Part shown: positions 56,852-64,000 of the stretch, piece after piece | Position numbering within the stretch: the stretch's first letter is position 1 | Layout: each line of letters starts with the position of its first letter | Source: Anaerolineae bacterium | Lineage (GTDB): Bacteria; Chloroflexota; Anaerolineae; UBA4142; SHND01 | NCBI GenBank assembly: GCA_021463195.1 | Contig: JAJTXZ010000004.1 | Coordinates: forward strand, 44,803-108,802 | DNA: 64,000 nt | Direction of reading: 5' to 3' | The notes under the pieces: generated by a model | Database searches by the model: none | Told to the model about the DNA's origin: nothing | What the model saw: the letters and a program-made list of their open reading frames with translations, nothing else | Position numbers and translations under genes: made by a program

Positions 56852-57769
56852 TTACACAATGCGTTTTAGGCGTAAACTCGGCGTCTTGCCAAAAGATTCG
56901 CCGCGTCGCCCGAGCGGAACACCATTCGCTTCGCGCAATGCCGCCGTAAACGCGAGCGGCGGCGCGGCGGCGATTTGCCCGCCCACAAAGAACCCATCAA
57001 TCCGCGCGCGTTCGCGCGCTTGCAGCAGCTCGACCGAAACATTGCCGACCAAAAAAACTTGGACGCGCGGAAAACCGGCAAGCTCGAGCTGAGCGCGAAT
57101 GCGCGCCACCTGGTCCAGCGTCCGCGTAGGTTCAGCCTCCTGAATCGGCAGCGCAATCCCGCCCAATTTATCGCCAAACGCCAGCGCGACGCGCACCGCC
57201 TCATCCACTTCGTCATGAAATAAATCCACCCAAGTCAAGCGCGGAATCTCGGGCGGCAAGGTTGCATCGAACGCGCGCAGCGCGCGCACCGTATCGCCCG
57301 CCAATAAAATCGAATCGCGCGCAAGCAAACCGCGCGCCCAGATCGAATCCGCGCCCAAACAGCCGCCCGCTACTGCCGCGCGTTCCAGCTGCGCCCATAA
57401 ATCGGGATGCGCGTTCGCCGCGCCGCGAAATATCACCAACGCAGGTTTTGCTGCCTCCACCAGCGCGCGCGCGGCGGTCGTCCAGCCGCTCAGCGTCGCC
57501 AAAGTTCCGGTCAGCGCATTGAGCAGCGGACTTGTCGCACGATGCGCGCCGACCAGGCGCAGCGTCACATCGCCGGGTTTTAGCGCGGCGCCGGGCGAGA
57601 GCGCCCAAGCTTGCAAATTCGGCTGCGCGCGCAGCCGCGTCAATACTTGGTCCAAGCCGCCCAATATTCCATTTTGCGCCGCGACAATTTCAATCGTCAC
57701 AATCGCGTCGGATGACGCGCGCGCGCGCTCATCCGACGACACAACCGACAAAGGCAATTCGGGCATCAT
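56852..57769 (-). CDS. Nicotinate phosphoribosyltransferase-like protein
   Basis: 305 aa from the ATG-ATG at 57769; a TTG at 57808 is a possible longer start. It resembles type II phosphoribosyltransferases (NAPRTase/NadC): PLLNALTGTLATLSGWTTAARALVEAA, VIFRGAANAHPDLWAQLERAAVAGGCLGADSIWA, TWVDLFHDEVDEAVRVALAFG, GFPRVQVFLVGNVSVELL and a C-terminal PLGRRG. It would salvage nicotinate to NaMN with PRPP. The protein is shorter than usual and some catalytic positions differ (Arg-Gly instead of the usual Arg-Arg/Gly-His pair), so it may be a diverged paralog. Confidence 0.75.
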   Translation of the reverse strand: MMPELPLSVVSSDERARASSDAIVTIEIVAAQNGILGGLDQVLTRLRAQPNLQAWALSPGAALKPGDVTLRLVGAHRATSPLLNALTGTLATLSGWTTAARALVEAAKPALVIFRGAANAHPDLWAQLERAAVAGGCLGADSIWARGLLARDSILLAGDTVRALRAFDATLPPEIPRLTWVDLFHDEVDEAVRVALAFGDKLGGIALPIQEAEPTRTLDQVARIRAQLELAGFPRVQVFLVGNVSVELLQARERARIDGFFVGGQIAAAPPLAFTAALREANGVPLGRRGESFGKTPSLRLKRIV

Positions 57770-57867
57770 ATAGCGATTCTCGTATTCGGGTTCGCCGTTT
57801 TTTTGCAAGCGCTAGAGCGCGCTTGGCGATAACGCCAACAGCAATTCATCATTTAGCGCAAAGCGCA

Positions 57868-57915
57868 TATAATGCGCTCATTATGCTATTTCAACTATAG
57901 TGAAATAGCATAATG
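57868..57915 (+). promoter_or_regulatory. Promoter overlapping a 15-bp palindrome (candidate operator)
   Basis: TATAAT at 57868-57873 is followed by CATTATGCTATTTCA (57879-57893), a 7-nt spacer and the exact reverse complement (57901-57915). The expected transcription start falls inside the palindrome, as for a repressor site. It lies between the divergent phosphoribosyltransferase-like and lipid-kinase genes. Confidence 0.5.
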
Positions 57916-57986
57916 CAATCATAATCATTCAGCTTGCCTTGTCAAAAGAAAACCTGCGTTCGACAAGCAAGTCTCATGGGGACAGC

Positions 57987-58928
57987 ATGTCCAAGACATT
58001 ATTGGTTTTGAATCCAATGGCAGGTCACGGCGCCGCGCTAAAAATATTTCCGCAAGTCCAATCTACGCTGCGCCAAGCAGGTCAAGCATTCCAAGTTGCG
58101 GAAACGCGCGCGCCGCTGCACGCCGTGCAGATAGCGCGCGAGGCGCCCGCGCAAGGGTACAACCGCATTGTCGCGATTGGCGGCGACGGCATCGCGCACG
58201 AAGTGGTCAACGGGCTAATGAGCGCGTCCGCCGAAGGCGAGACGATTGCGCTGGGCATCATTCCGCTCGGCACTGGCAATGATTTTATTAAATCGCTGCC
58301 GCCCGCGTTATCGCCGGGTGAAACGCGCGACGATTGGAGACTAGCCATTCCGCGCATTGTCGGCGGCAAAACCGCGCTCGTGGATGTCGGAAAAATCACA
58401 GCGGATAGTCTCGCGCCGGGACAGCCGCATCCGCATTATTTTCTCAATGGCGCGGATGTCGGTTTCGGCGCGCGCGTCGCCAAAGCGGTGCGGAATGTGC
58501 CGGTCACTGGACTCGCCGCGTATCTGCTCGCGATTATGCAAGTGCTGGCGGATTACAATTTGCCGCGCATCAAATTGACGCTCGACGATGGCGAGGTCAT
58601 TGAATTAAACACGACGCTGACCGCCATCACCAACGGGCGCTGTTTTGGCTCTTCGTTTTGGTTGACGCCGCGCGCGCAAATTGACGATGGCGTTTTCGAC
58701 ATCTTGATTGCCAAAGCTCTGGGGCGCGCCGGCATCTTGCAAATCATTCCCCAACTGATGAAAGGCGCGCATCTCGAACATCCCGCCGTCATCTATCGCC
58801 ACGCGCGCAAAGTCATTCTCGAATCGTCTACGGCAATGATTATCGAAGCTGATGGCGAGCTGCCCTTTCTCCAGCCAAAGCGTTTGGAAATTGAAATCTT
58901 GCCGAAACGTTTACGCGTAATGATATAA
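57987..58928 (+). CDS. Diacylglycerol/lipid kinase family protein (YegS/DagK type)
   Basis: 313 aa from the ATG at 57987 (GGGGA upstream). N-terminal MSKTLLVLNPMAGHG and the catalytic nucleotide-binding motif IVAIGGDGIAHEVVNGL (Gly65-Gly66-Asp67-Gly68) define the family; LGIIPLGTGNDFIKSL follows, with the conserved PLGTGND. The C-terminal beta domain includes GADVGFGARVA and EADGELPF. It would phosphorylate a lipid such as diacylglycerol at the membrane. Exact lipid unknown. A strong terminator follows. Confidence 0.92.
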   Translation: MSKTLLVLNPMAGHGAALKIFPQVQSTLRQAGQAFQVAETRAPLHAVQIAREAPAQGYNRIVAIGGDGIAHEVVNGLMSASAEGETIALGIIPLGTGNDFIKSLPPALSPGETRDDWRLAIPRIVGGKTALVDVGKITADSLAPGQPHPHYFLNGADVGFGARVAKAVRNVPVTGLAAYLLAIMQVLADYNLPRIKLTLDDGEVIELNTTLTAITNGRCFGSSFWLTPRAQIDDGVFDILIAKALGRAGILQIIPQLMKGAHLEHPAVIYRHARKVILESSTAMIIEADGELPFLQPKRLEIEILPKRLRVMI

Positions 58929-58934
58929 GCGTAT

Positions 58935-58968
58935 AAAAAAAATCGAGCGTATGCGCTCGATTTTTTTT
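58935..58968 (+). terminator. Intrinsic terminator (bidirectional)
   Basis: Stem ATCGAGCG / CGCTCGAT with a 4-nt loop, flanked by A7 and T8 runs, after the lipid kinase gene and before the convergent fhs gene. Confidence 0.9.
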
Positions 58969-59010
58969 TGAAACATTTTTTTGCCTGCGCGCGCCGCCGT
59001 TTACGCGCGT

Positions 59011-60876
59011 TCAGAACAAGCCCAGCACCGCGCCCGTCTCTAAATCCAAATCCACATCATAAAACGCCGGGCGCGACGGCAGCCCCGGCATTGTCCGCAT
59101 AGTGCCGACGAGCGGATACAAGAAACCCGCGCCGACGCTCGCGCGAATATCGCGAATCGGAATGCGGAAACCGTTCGGCGCGCCCTTGATCGCGGCATCG
59201 GCGGTAAACGAGAGATGCGTTTTCGCCATGCAAATCGGCAGGTCGCCAAAACCATTGCGCGTATAAAGTTCGATTTTCGCTTCGGCTTCGGGCGAAAGGT
59301 CAATCCCATCGGCGCGATAAATTTCGCGCGCGATGACTTCGATTTTTTGGCGGATAGGCATATCAAGCGGATATAAAAATTGAAATTGATTGGGCTGCTT
59401 TGCCGCGTCCATCACCGCATCCGCCAAGTCCGCCGCGCCCGCGCCGCCATTCGCCCAATGCGTCGTTTGCACCGCGACCGAACCGCTTTCCTCCACCAGC
59501 CGCTTGAGCAATTTGATTTCGTTGTCAGTATCGTATTTGAACGCGTTGATGGCAACGACCACTGGCACGCCAAATTTTTTCGCGTTCTCGATGTGGCGCA
59601 AAAGATTCGGCATCCCCGCTTCCAGCAGCGCGAGATTTTCCTCCGTATACGTGCGATCGAGCGGACGCCCCGCGACCACTTTGGGCCCGCCGCCGTGCAT
59701 TTTCAAACTACGCACCGTCGCGACCATGACGACGACGTTTGGAACCAAGCCCGAATAGCGGCACTTGATATTCATGAATTTTTCCATGCCGATATCCGCG
59801 CCAAAACCGGATTCGGTTACAACATAATCGGCAAGCTTGAGCGCGATTTGGTCGGCGACGATGGACGAATTGCCGTGCGCGATATTGGCGAATGGGCCCG
59901 CATGGACAAAGGCGGGCGTGCCTTCCAACGTTTGCATCAGATTCGGCATAATCGCGTCTTTCATAATCACCGTAATCGCGCCTGCCACCCCCAAATCTTC
60001 CGCCGTCACCGGTTCGCCTTGATGATTTGTGCCGATAACCATGCGCGAAAAACGCTCGCGCATATCGGGCAGCGAAGTCGTCAAACCGAGAATCGCCATG
60101 ATTTCGCTGGCGACAGTGATATCAAAACCGGTAAAGCGTTCGTTGCCTTTTTCTTCATCGCCCAAGCCAATTTGAATGCGGCGCAGCATCCGATCGTTCG
60201 TATCCAACACGCGCTGCCACGTAATCGAATTCGGGTCAATGTCCAAACGGAACAATCGCCGCTTGTCTTGCGCGGACAACTCGGCGACGTTCGTCGCCGC
60301 AATGCCGAGACGCGCGGCGCGTCGAGCGATGGACGGCGCAAACGCGCCGTCGGGACACAGCGCGTTTGCGAGTTTATCGTCATCGGTGATGGCGCGTTCG
60401 TGCAGCAAGCGCGCGTCAATCTGCGCCGCCAACAAATTGTTCGCCGCGGTAATCGCGTGAATGTCGCCCGTGAGATGCAGATTAAAATCTTCCATCGGCA
60501 CCACTTGCGAATAGCCGCCGCCCGCCGCGCCGCCTTTGATGCCAAACGTTGGGCCCATTGAGGGCTGCCGAATGCAGGTAAAGACACTCTGCTTTTTGAT
60601 AAACCCCAACGCTTGCGACAAGCCAACCGTCGTCGTCGTTTTTCCTTCGCCCAAAGGGGTGGGAGTAATCGCCGCGACATCAATGTATTTGCCCTGCGGA
60701 CGATTTTTCAAACGATCGCGCACCTTGAGATGCACTTTGGCTTTATATTTGCCATACAGTTCAAGGTCATCTGGTTGCAAACCAATCTCTTGGGCGATTT
60801 CCAAAATGGGTCGTAATTCCGCCGCTTGCGCAACTTGAATGTTGCTTGGGACGGGATGAGTGATTTTAATCGGCAC
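59011..60876 (-). CDS. fhs: Formate-tetrahydrofolate ligase
   Basis: 621 aa from a GTG at 60876, supported by AAGGAG 9-10 nt upstream and by the family-typical start [13 protein letters not shown]; the frame is open 17 codons further but without support. It makes 10-formyl-THF from formate, ATP and THF. The ATP-binding motif [18 protein letters not shown] is near residue 73. Other blocks: [79 protein letters not shown]. One-carbon metabolism; part of the Wood-Ljungdahl methyl branch where that pathway exists. Confidence 0.96.
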   Translation of the reverse strand: MPIKITHPVPSNIQVAQAAELRPILEIAQEIGLQPDDLELYGKYKAKVHLKVRDRLKNRPQGKYIDVAAITPTPLGEGKTTTTVGLSQALGFIKKQSVFTCIRQPSMGPTFGIKGGAAGGGYSQVVPMEDFNLHLTGDIHAITAANNLLAAQIDARLLHERAITDDDKLANALCPDGAFAPSIARRAARLGIAATNVAELSAQDKRRLFRLDIDPNSITWQRVLDTNDRMLRRIQIGLGDEEKGNERFTGFDITVASEIMAILGLTTSLPDMRERFSRMVIGTNHQGEPVTAEDLGVAGAITVIMKDAIMPNLMQTLEGTPAFVHAGPFANIAHGNSSIVADQIALKLADYVVTESGFGADIGMEKFMNIKCRYSGLVPNVVVMVATVRSLKMHGGGPKVVAGRPLDRTYTEENLALLEAGMPNLLRHIENAKKFGVPVVVAINAFKYDTDNEIKLLKRLVEESGSVAVQTTHWANGGAGAADLADAVMDAAKQPNQFQFLYPLDMPIRQKIEVIAREIYRADGIDLSPEAEAKIELYTRNGFGDLPICMAKTHLSFTADAAIKGAPNGFRIPIRDIRASVGAGFLYPLVGTMRTMPGLPSRPAFYDVDLDLETGAVLGLF

Positions 60877-61200
60877 GGGTTGTTTGCTCCTTTGCAAAAA
60901 TATGTACAACTGCGAGTATATTCGCAATGCGTCCGCGATTCAAGCGGCGCGCGCAGCCTCACACGGCAAAAATCGCGGGCGCATCGCATTAGTCATTGCG
61001 CCGAGCGCGTCGCGACTTTGATAACCGTAATGTCCTCACTATAACGCGCCCAAGTTCCAATTCAGTCAAAATCTAGCGCCATGCGCGCCCGCATGAGGGA
61101 AACACCCCATCGACAAAATACAGTGTCCACCCGATTGATTGTGTAGGCGCGAAAGATGTATCTTGCGATTGACTGAACAGAACAAGAGGAGGCACAAACC
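60877..61200. other. Intergenic region between divergent fhs and the ferredoxin/HybB module
   Basis: 324 nt with no supported ORF. It contains the fhs ribosome site, a minus-strand TATACT inside a small TGCGA-x6-TCGCA inverted repeat (60911-60926), a plus-strand TTGATA/TATAAC promoter candidate (61018-61045), and a GGAGG site before 61201. Confidence 0.5.
61018..61045 (+). promoter_or_regulatory. Candidate promoter of the ferredoxin/HybB operon
   Basis: TTGATA (61018-61023), 16-nt spacer, TATAAC (61040-61045); this would leave a leader of about 150 nt before 61201. Confidence 0.4.
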
Positions 61201-61419
61201 ATGTCTGAAAATATTTTTTCCGCTCTCCGCGATTTGATTGTGTTGGCGTACCTGTTTACGCTGCGGATTGGAGCGCCTGTCATCGCCACGCTGTTTATCG
61301 GCTGGTGGCTCGAACGAAAATTGACCGAGTGGGATGCGCGCGAGGCGGAAGCGTTGGAACAACAACGCGCGATTGAACAGGAGTGCCAAGCGCTGCATCG
61401 CCCCATGAATTTGAAATGA
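61201..61419 (+). CDS. Small membrane protein of the redox module
   Basis: 72 aa. One helix (about 10-35, LIVLAYLFTLRIGAPVIATLFIGWWLE) and a charged, probably helical tail with QQRAIEQECQALHRPM. A GGAGG site lies 7 nt before the ATG. It is 114 nt upstream of the TAT-exported ferredoxin gene in the same direction and probably in the same operon. Not recognised; possibly a small accessory or cytochrome-like anchor, but no haem ligands can be assigned. Confidence 0.65.
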   Translation: MSENIFSALRDLIVLAYLFTLRIGAPVIATLFIGWWLERKLTEWDAREAEALEQQRAIEQECQALHRPMNLK

Positions 61420-61533
61420 TTATTTTCGCGCGGTCAGCGAGGCAAGCCTAGCGCGACGGAAATATTCGCGAAAGGCGTTCGCTGCGCGCGCTGCCGTTCA
61501 CAAAGTTGAAATGAAATGTAAAGGTGAAGCGAG

Positions 61534-62451
61534 ATGAACAACGCACCAATAACCCGTCGCGATTTTTTGAAATGGTCCGGCGCCAGCGCGTTGGCGCTGA
61601 CAGCGATTCCCGCGTTCGATAATGTCGCGCTCGCCGACTTGATGGGCGCGGATGAAACCGCCCAAGTCGGCATTTTGATTGATACAACCAAATGCGTCGG
61701 CTGTCGGCAATGTCAAGTGGCATGTCAAACCCGAAACAATCTGCCGCCGCTGCCGGAAAAAATTCCCGCGCACGCGACGTATCCCGACCAATTATCGGCA
61801 AACGCGTTTACGCATGTCGAATTTTTTCAAACGGGCGGCACGCCGAGCGCGCCGGTCTTTACGAGCGTCAAACGCCAATGTATGCACTGCGCGGAACCGG
61901 CGTGCGCGGCGGTGTGTCCCGTCGGCGCGATTGTGAAAACGCCGCAGGGCCCCGTAACGTATGATGCCGAAAAATGTCTCGGCTGTCGTTATTGCATGGC
62001 GGCATGCCCGTTTAACATTCCCAAATTTGAATGGGCTTCGGCGAATCCGCGTATTCGCAAATGCGACCTGTGCGCGGACCGTCTCGCGCAAGGCAAACTG
62101 CCCGCCTGTGTCGCCGCCTGTCCTGCCGGCGCCTTGACCTTTGGCGCGCGCAAAGAATTGATTGCGGAAGCGCAAGCGCGCATCGGCAGCCAGCCCGACA
62201 AATACGTGCCATACATTTACGGTTTATCGCAAGTGGGCGGCGCCAGCATCTTGTATCTGGCAAATGTGCCATTCGACCAAATCGGTTTGAATATGAATCT
62301 GCCGGAAACGCCCGTGCCCGAATACACTATCCAGATCATGGAAAAGGTGCCAAGCATCGCGCTGGGAGTGGCGTTATTGGCAGGCGGTATTGCATGGTGG
62401 CGCAATCGCAAGCGCGGAGATGTTCAAGAGTCTGAACAAGCGCGCGAGTGA
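61534..62451 (+). CDS. TAT-exported 4x[4Fe-4S] ferredoxin (HybA/NrfC type)
   Basis: 305 aa. A TAT signal, TRRDFLKWSGASALAL, begins the protein. Four Cys clusters give 16 Cys: CVGCRQCQVAC, CMHCAEPACAAVC, CLGCRYCMAAC and CDLCADRLAQGKLPACVAAC, each followed by a CP motif. A membrane helix near the C-terminus (about 265-285, SIALGVALLAGGIAWW) anchors it on the outer side, as in HybA. It would carry electrons between a catalytic subunit and the membrane protein encoded next. The stop overlaps an upstream in-frame GTG of the next gene. Confidence 0.92.
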   Translation: MNNAPITRRDFLKWSGASALALTAIPAFDNVALADLMGADETAQVGILIDTTKCVGCRQCQVACQTRNNLPPLPEKIPAHATYPDQLSANAFTHVEFFQTGGTPSAPVFTSVKRQCMHCAEPACAAVCPVGAIVKTPQGPVTYDAEKCLGCRYCMAACPFNIPKFEWASANPRIRKCDLCADRLAQGKLPACVAACPAGALTFGARKELIAEAQARIGSQPDKYVPYIYGLSQVGGASILYLANVPFDQIGLNMNLPETPVPEYTIQIMEKVPSIALGVALLAGGIAWWRNRKRGDVQESEQARE

Positions 62452-62507
62452 AAAGCATTTCATCACGCAACCAGAGCGCTCTATCATCATTACAAAGCGA
62501 GGTTCCT

Positions 62508-63881
62508 ATGTTTGACCAATATTCTCAATTCTTGACCGAGTTGTTCGCGTTAACGTGGCTGGTCTTTATTCGGCTCGCGCTTCCATTCATCTTTGTATTC
62601 GGCGGGGGCTGGATCTTGTGGCGTTTTTTTGCGCCGGAAGCCGCGCCGCAACCCGCCCACGCGCCGCAGCGCGAACGCTTTAGTCAATTCGTGACGCAAA
62701 TCCGCGAATTGCCCGCGTTCCAGCTGCCGGAATTTACCGCGCGCCAAATTATGGCATTGTTCATCGCCATCCTGTTATGGCTGGCGGCGGCGGGCTTTTT
62801 GATTGCGCGCTTTTTCTGGGGGCTCGAAACAGCAACCGCTTTGAGCGACGCAATGCCATGGGGCTTGTGGATTGCGTTTAAACTTTCGTTCGTCGCCTGC
62901 GCGGCGGCGGGCTTTACCTTTGCCGCCATCGTATACATCTTTCGGCTGGAACAATATCGTCCGCTGGTACGCACCGCCATTCTCATCGGCTTGATTGGTT
63001 ATACCACGTTCATCGTATCGCTGCTGTTCGACCTTGGGCGATGGTACAACATCTGGCATCCGATTGTGATGTGGAATCCGCATTCGGTCATGTTTGAAAT
63101 CGCGTGGTGCGTAATGCTCTACACCGCCGTTCTGTACGCCGAATTCAGCCCCGCGTTTTTTGAGCGGCTTGGCTGGCATCGCGTAGAAAAGTTGATGCAC
63201 ACGCTCACGCTGCCGTTGGTGATTGCAGGCGTCGTGCTTTCTACGCTGCATCAATCGTCGCTCGGTTCGCTCTACCTGATTCAATTCACCAAATTGAATC
63301 CGCTCTTTTGGTCGCCGCTCATTCCCGTCTTTTTCTTTGTCTCGGCGGTCGCGACCGGCCTCGCGTTAATGATGCTTGCGCCGTGCCTCAACGCCAAAGC
63401 TTTCGGCTGCGTCATCCGCCAAGACTTGCTGGCGACTTTGGCAAAACCGACGGCGGTCGCGCTGGGAATTTATTTCACGCTCAAGTTCGGCGATTTATTG
63501 CTGCGCGGCGAATTGCCTCGCCTCTTGACGCCGACAGCGCTGAGCGCGCTGTGGTGGCTCGAAGTATTCGGCGGCGTCGCCGTTCCAATGGCGCTCTTGC
63601 TGACGCCCCAAGCGCGCGCAAATCCGCGCGTACGCATGACGGCGGCGGGCTTGGTCATAGCAGGAGTTGCGCTCGGACGCTTTAACATCGCCCTGCTGGG
63701 ATTCAGCGATTATCTCGGCGCGTTGAACGTGACCTATGTTCCGTCGTTTGGCGAATGGATTATCACCTTGGCGCTGATTGCGGCGGCAGCCGCCGCGTAT
63801 ATCGGCGCGGTAAAATGGCTGCCGATTTTGCCGCCCGCGCCACAAGCCGAATTGGCGCCGCAACCTGCGCGGACAATCTAG
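62508..63881 (+). CDS. HybB/NrfD-family quinone-interacting membrane subunit
   Basis: 457 aa from the ATG at 62508, chosen for its GAGG site; a GTG at 62448 overlapping the previous stop is the alternative. About 10 membrane helices. The HybB-like block GLWIAFKLSFVACAAAGFTF...VYIFRLEQYRPLVRTAIL, IWHPIVMWNPHSVMFEIAWCVMLY and LVIAGVVLSTLHQSSLGSL is clear. This family moves electrons between an Fe-S partner and the quinone pool. No hydrogenase or other catalytic subunit gene is in the window, and a palindrome follows the stop codon, so the enzyme partner is unknown. Confidence 0.9.
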   Translation: MFDQYSQFLTELFALTWLVFIRLALPFIFVFGGGWILWRFFAPEAAPQPAHAPQRERFSQFVTQIRELPAFQLPEFTARQIMALFIAILLWLAAAGFLIARFFWGLETATALSDAMPWGLWIAFKLSFVACAAAGFTFAAIVYIFRLEQYRPLVRTAILIGLIGYTTFIVSLLFDLGRWYNIWHPIVMWNPHSVMFEIAWCVMLYTAVLYAEFSPAFFERLGWHRVEKLMHTLTLPLVIAGVVLSTLHQSSLGSLYLIQFTKLNPLFWSPLIPVFFFVSAVATGLALMMLAPCLNAKAFGCVIRQDLLATLAKPTAVALGIYFTLKFGDLLLRGELPRLLTPTALSALWWLEVFGGVAVPMALLLTPQARANPRVRMTAAGLVIAGVALGRFNIALLGFSDYLGALNVTYVPSFGEWIITLALIAAAAAAYIGAVKWLPILPPAPQAELAPQPARTI

Positions 63882-63911
63882 CGCATCCTTAACAAACTTG
63901 TTGCGCGTACA

Positions 63912-63977
63912 AGACCTTTGGGGTTTTCGCCGCGAGCGCGTCAGCTCAAGCAAATTATCCGAAAACCCCAAAGGTCT
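63912..63977. repeat. 18-bp inverted repeat after the redox operon
   Basis: AGACCTTTGGGGTTTTCG (63912-63929) and its exact reverse complement (63960-63977) are separated by 30 nt. No T run follows. Possible end of the redox operon; related in sequence to the hairpin at 13871. Nothing else was seen from 63882 to the end of the window. Confidence 0.75.
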
Positions 63978-64000
63978 CTCGACCAAGCACTCTGTTAAAG

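Noticed and set aside
59380..60561. Long open frame antisense to fhs (393 aa)
   Set aside because: It lies opposite a fully conserved gene, is Arg/His-rich with no recognisable motif, and is explained by the high GC content and codon pattern of fhs.

Overview
The window looks like chromosomal DNA of a Chloroflexota (Anaerolineae-like) bacterium. This is an inference from gene content: a MoxR/DUF58/DUF4129 cluster, a tandem ThyX-like protein, many lipoproteins with Pro/Thr/Ala-rich linkers, NHL and beta-helix secreted proteins, and a SpoIIE/STAS/RsbW-type switch. The DNA is very rich in CGCG/GCGC. I see no rRNA, tRNA, CRISPR array, transposase or phage gene. Several plus-strand genes have a -10-like hexamer only 6-10 nt before the start codon and no Shine-Dalgarno sequence, which suggests leaderless mRNAs; other genes have clear GGAGG-type sites.

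Layout. 1-14 kb: the end of a PfkB sugar kinase, then (minus strand) a polytopic membrane subtilase with a coiled-coil membrane partner, a proteasome/HslV-like hydrolase, an MGT-type glycosyltransferase, a PepF/M3 peptidase, a beta-helix protein, and the MoxR-DUF58-DUF4129 cluster. 14-20 kb: the bifunctional NAD(P)HX repair enzyme Nnr, an Ig-like lipoprotein, an alpha/beta hydrolase and a CapA-like protein. 20.3-30.2 kb: a complete minus-strand kdp potassium-uptake operon in the unusual order small ORF-kdpF-kdpA-kdpB-kdpC-second kdpA-kdpD-kdpE, with a palindromic repeat in each of its three wider junctions.

30.4-43 kb: a membrane protein; a partner-switching set (RsbW-like kinase, STAS protein, membrane GAF/SpoIIE phosphatase); a 574-aa tandem ThyX-like protein; a clan-A glycosidase-like protein; two small membrane proteins; a nucleoside phosphorylase; an EamA transporter; a GH13 amylase-like enzyme; and a two-gene ThDP-dependent decarboxylase. 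43-53.4 kb: an alpha/beta-hydrolase-acyl-CoA ligase fusion, a methyltransferase and several exported proteins, including an 1141-aa lipoprotein joining an NHL propeller to a probable cysteine-peptidase domain.

53.7-64 kb: a ParA-like ATPase with two membrane proteins, a nicotinate phosphoribosyltransferase-like protein, a diacylglycerol-kinase-family enzyme, formate-tetrahydrofolate ligase, and a three-gene module (small membrane protein, TAT-exported four-cluster ferredoxin, HybB/NrfD membrane subunit) that would pass electrons to or from the quinone pool. No catalytic subunit for that module lies in the window. Where an upstream start lacked support, the start was moved to a codon with a Shine-Dalgarno site, a leaderless promoter or the proper N-terminus of the family.
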